DNA from: Prevotellaceae bacterium
GTDB lineage: Bacteria > Bacteroidota > Bacteroidia > Bacteroidales > UBA932
Assembly (NCBI GenBank): GCA_031279735.1
Contig: JAITHX010000187.1
Span: 1 to 16,653 of the forward strand
Length of the DNA stretch: 16,653 nt
Direction of reading: 5' to 3'
This document shows positions 14,262 to 16,653 of the stretch, piece after piece. The notes under the pieces were generated by a model, which saw nothing but the letters and a program-made list of their open reading frames with translations, was not told where the DNA came from and searched no databases. Numbering within the stretch: the stretch's first letter is position 1; each line of letters begins with the position of its first letter. The position numbers and the translations under genes were made by a program.

Positions 14262-16451
14262 ATGTATTTCATGAACAAAAAGATCGGAGGAACTTTAATC
14301 CTCTCTATGTTTTGCGTCATCGCAAGCGCGCAGACACTGACTTCCCCCGGAGGGAACTTTCGGATGAACTTTTCGCTCGCCTCCGACGGCGCGCCGACCT
14401 ATACCTTATATTATAAGGACAAACCGGTTGTCAAACCGAGCAGGCTGGGCGTGGAACTGATGCCCGAAGGCGTGAAGCGCACTTTCGACGACTTTTCGCC
14501 CGAAGGTCAGCGTCCGGAACTCAAGGACGCGAAAACTAATCTCCGCGACGGTTTCAAACTCGCCGCCACCGAAACCGCCTCCTTCGACGAGACATGGCAG
14601 CCCGTCTGGGGCGAAACGCGGGACATTCGCAACCGCTACAACGAATTGACCGTAACGCTGAATCAACCCGCCACCGAACGAACCGTCCGCATCCGATTCC
14701 GTCTTTTCGACGACGGTCTGGGCTTCCGCTACGAGTTCCCCCAGCAGAAAAACCTGATTCATTTCGCCCTCAAGGAGGAACATACGCAGTTCGCCATGAC
14801 CGGCGACCATGTCGCCATCTGGATCCCCGGCGACTACGACACTCAGGAGTATGATTACACCGCATCCCGCCTTTCGGAGATTCGCGCTCTGATGTCCAAA
14901 GCCATCACCCCAAACTCCTCCCAAACTCCCTTCTCGGCTACCGGAGTGCAGACTTCCCTGCAAATGAAAACCGCCGACGGCATTTATATCAATCTGCACG
15001 AGGCGGCTTTAGTCGATTATTCCTGCATGCACCTGAATCTGGACGACAAGAACTTTGTCTTCGAATCGCATCTCACTCCCGACGCCGACGGAAGCAAGGG
15101 ACACTTGCAGGCGCCTTGTCACAGTCCGTGGCGAACGGTTATCGTCTCCGACGATGCACGCGATATTCTCGCTTCGCGAATCACCCTGAATCTGAACGAA
15201 CCCTGCAAGATTGCCGACGTGTCGTGGATCAAACCCGTGAAATACGTCGGCGTATGGTGGGAAATGATCACAGGCAAAAGCTCGTGGGCTTATACCGACG
15301 AACTCGCCGGCGTCCAGCTCGGCGCAACCGATTTCGCCCGTGTGAAACCCAGCGGACGTCACGCCGCCAACACCGCCCGCGTGAAGGAATATATCGACTT
15401 CGCCGCCCTCCACAGTTTCGATGCCGTGCTTGTCGAAGGCTGGAACGTAGGCTGGGAAGACTGGTTCGGAAACTCCAAAGACTATGTCTTCGACTTCGTG
15501 ACTCCCTATCCCGACTTCGACACGAAGGAAATCCACCGTTACGCCGCCTCAAAGGGAGTGAAAATGATCATGCACCACGAAACGTCGTCCTCAGTCCGAA
15601 ACTACGAGCGCCACATCGACCGCGCCTACCGCTTCATGAAGGACAACGGCTACGACGCGGTGAAAAGCGGCTACGTGGGCGACATCATCCCCCGCGGCGA
15701 ACATCATTACAGTCAATGGATGAACAACCATTACCTCTACGCCGTCGCGAAAGCCGCCGAATACCGCATAATGGTCAACGCTCACGAAGCCACCCGCCCC
15801 ACCGGAATCTGCCGCACTTATCCCAACCTCATCGGCAACGAATCGGCGCGCGGAACGGAATATCAGGCTTTCGGCGGAAACAATCCGAATCACGCAACCA
15901 TTCTCCCGTTCACCCGTCTCATAGGCGGACCAATGGACTACACCCCCGGCATCTTCGAACCCGACATCAGCAAACTCAATCCGGACAACACCTCGCATGT
16001 AAACGCCACCATAGCCAATCAGCTGGCGCTCTACGTCACCATGTACAGCCCGCTGCAAATGGCAGCCGACCTGCCCGAAAACTACAATCGTTTCCCCGAC
16101 GCCTTCCAATTCATCAAGAACGTGCCGACGGACTGGGACGACAGCAAATATCTCGAAGCCGAACCGGGCGACCATCTGACTATTGCCCGCAAAGCGAAAG
16201 ACTCCGACAGCTGGTTCGTCGGCAGCGTGTGCGGAGAAAAGGGATTCACCTCGAACATCTCGTTCGACTTTCTTGACCCCGACAAAAAATACCTCGCCAC
16301 AATCTATGCCGACGCCCCCGACGCTCACTACAAAACAAATCCTCAAGCCTACACCGTCAGAACCATCGAGGTGACGCACAAAACGAAATTCAAACAACGG
16401 GCGGCTCCGGGAGGAGGATACGCGGTGGAAATTATGAATTATGAATTATGA
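14262..16451 (+). CDS. susB: GH97 alpha-glucosidase, SusB-like
   Basis: The 729-residue enzyme releases glucose from alpha-linked oligosaccharides by inversion. A signal peptide (NKKIGGTLILSMFCVIASAQ) without a lipobox suggests a periplasmic enzyme. The N-terminal beta-sandwich covers about residues 25-300 and the TIM barrel about 320-620. The match to SusB is strong in GYVGDIIPRGEHHYSQWMNN, VNAHEATRPTGICRTYPNLI and GPMDYTPGIFEPD. Catalytic and Ca-site glutamates known in SusB (E439, E508, E526, E532) align with E440 (HHET), E509 (NAHEA), E527 (GNES) and E533 (GTEY). ATG 14271 (MNKKIGG) is an equally good or better start. Only 13 bp separate it from the GH13 gene. After the normal-looking end GGGYAVEI, the last residues MNYEL and the TGA stop come from an ATTATGA repeat, so the natural C-terminus has been rewritten. 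Regulator and SusA genes are absent here. Confidence 0.96.
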   Translation: MYFMNKKIGGTLILSMFCVIASAQTLTSPGGNFRMNFSLASDGAPTYTLYYKDKPVVKPSRLGVELMPEGVKRTFDDFSPEGQRPELKDAKTNLRDGFKLAATETASFDETWQPVWGETRDIRNRYNELTVTLNQPATERTVRIRFRLFDDGLGFRYEFPQQKNLIHFALKEEHTQFAMTGDHVAIWIPGDYDTQEYDYTASRLSEIRALMSKAITPNSSQTPFSATGVQTSLQMKTADGIYINLHEAALVDYSCMHLNLDDKNFVFESHLTPDADGSKGHLQAPCHSPWRTVIVSDDARDILASRITLNLNEPCKIADVSWIKPVKYVGVWWEMITGKSSWAYTDELAGVQLGATDFARVKPSGRHAANTARVKEYIDFAALHSFDAVLVEGWNVGWEDWFGNSKDYVFDFVTPYPDFDTKEIHRYAASKGVKMIMHHETSSSVRNYERHIDRAYRFMKDNGYDAVKSGYVGDIIPRGEHHYSQWMNNHYLYAVAKAAEYRIMVNAHEATRPTGICRTYPNLIGNESARGTEYQAFGGNNPNHATILPFTRLIGGPMDYTPGIFEPDISKLNPDNTSHVNATIANQLALYVTMYSPLQMAADLPENYNRFPDAFQFIKNVPTDWDDSKYLEAEPGDHLTIARKAKDSDSWFVGSVCGEKGFTSNISFDFLDPDKKYLATIYADAPDAHYKTNPQAYTVRTIEVTHKTKFKQRAAPGGGYAVEIMNYEL

Positions 16452-16459
16452 ATTGCCTG
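16431..16459. repeat. ATTATGA heptamer repeat forming the 3' end of susB
   Basis: Three ATTATGA units (16431-16451) followed by ATTGCCTG. The stop codon TGA (16449-16451) is the end of the third unit. The 22 bp at 16438-16459 are identical to 3805-3826 after nuclease copy 1, so the two sites carry the same dispersed element. Confidence 0.85.
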
Positions 16460-16619
16460 ATGTCTCAATTACGAATTACGAATTACGAATTACGACTGCG
16501 GACGTACAGCCGAAGCGGGTCGTAAACGGATGTCTCAATTACGAATTACGAATTACGAATTACGACTGCGGACGTACAGCCGAAGCGGGTCGTAATTCGT
16601 AATTCGTAATTCGTAATTG
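16460..16619. repeat. 70 bp direct repeat ending in a 30 bp perfect-stem hairpin
   Basis: Two units of 70 bp (16460-16529, 16530-16599) share 66 identical bases and contain four AATTACG heptamers and a GC-rich part (CTGCGGACGTACAGCCG). The second copy is followed by the reverse complement of its heptamer stretch: 16536-16565 pairs perfectly with 16590-16619 around a 24 nt loop. The hairpin is very stable and could stop transcription of the starch operon, but it lacks a T-tract. The remaining bases to 16653 show no feature. Confidence 0.85.
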
Positions 16620-16653
16620 AAAGAAAGGGTTCTACCGGGAATTGTGTGGAAAA

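Noticed and set aside
16460..16599. CRISPR-like array of two 70 bp units
   Set aside because: The units are direct duplicates with no unique spacers, and no cas genes are nearby.
1..16653. tRNA, rRNA or known riboswitch
   Set aside because: No cloverleaf, rRNA signature or conserved riboswitch core was seen in the intergenic stretches by reading. A covariance-model scan would be needed to exclude small RNAs.

Overview
The window reads as chromosomal DNA of a Bacteroidota member, most likely Bacteroidales. It carries a SusC/SusD-type starch utilisation locus, lipoproteins with Bacteroidota-style lipoboxes, a GH97 alpha-glucosidase, and -7 promoter boxes of the TAnnTTTG type with no strong Shine-Dalgarno sequence at most starts. 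GC content of coding DNA is moderately high for the group. Genus cannot be decided from the sequence alone. All genes that I accept lie on the plus strand.

Layout. 1-168 is the 3' end of an unrecognised gene. 169-504 is a repeat-filled spacer (heptamer tandem repeat plus a 170 bp palindromic element) ending in a -7 box. 505-2540 holds a DNA alkylation repair (AlkD-like) gene overlapping a serine-type sulfatase gene. 2541-5009 is a tandem duplication of a PD-(D/E)XK nuclease/transposase (Rpn/PDDEXK_2-like) gene, each copy followed by an AT-rich-stem hairpin. 5010-5742 is a gene-free stretch with a 428 bp near-palindrome that looks like a MITE, a C-rich/G-quadruplex-prone tract and a good promoter. 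5743-16451 is the starch locus: susC, susD, a SusE/F-like surface lipoprotein, a 573 bp repeat array, a lipoprotein GH13 alpha-amylase with a CBM48-like N-terminus, and a GH97 SusB-like alpha-glucosidase. 16431-16653 is again repeats.

How the genes work together. SusD and the SusE/F-like lipoprotein should bind starch at the cell surface, the GH13 lipoprotein should cut it to oligosaccharides, SusC should import these with TonB energy, and the secreted GH97 enzyme should release glucose, probably in the periplasm. No SusR-type regulator and no SusA-type neopullulanase is in the window. The sulfatase belongs to a different operon and has no visible link to starch.

What stands out. The genes are ordinary for the phylum, but the DNA around and inside them is unusually rich in short tandem repeats and palindromes. 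Several gene ends take their stop codon and last residues from such repeats, the SusD signal peptide is encoded by a hexanucleotide microsatellite, the nuclease genes contain 7-residue repeats from a 21 bp array, and one of the two nuclease copies has lost the predicted catalytic Asp. I see no complete new defence or biosynthetic system. The repeat ecology and the nuclease pair are the parts worth following up.
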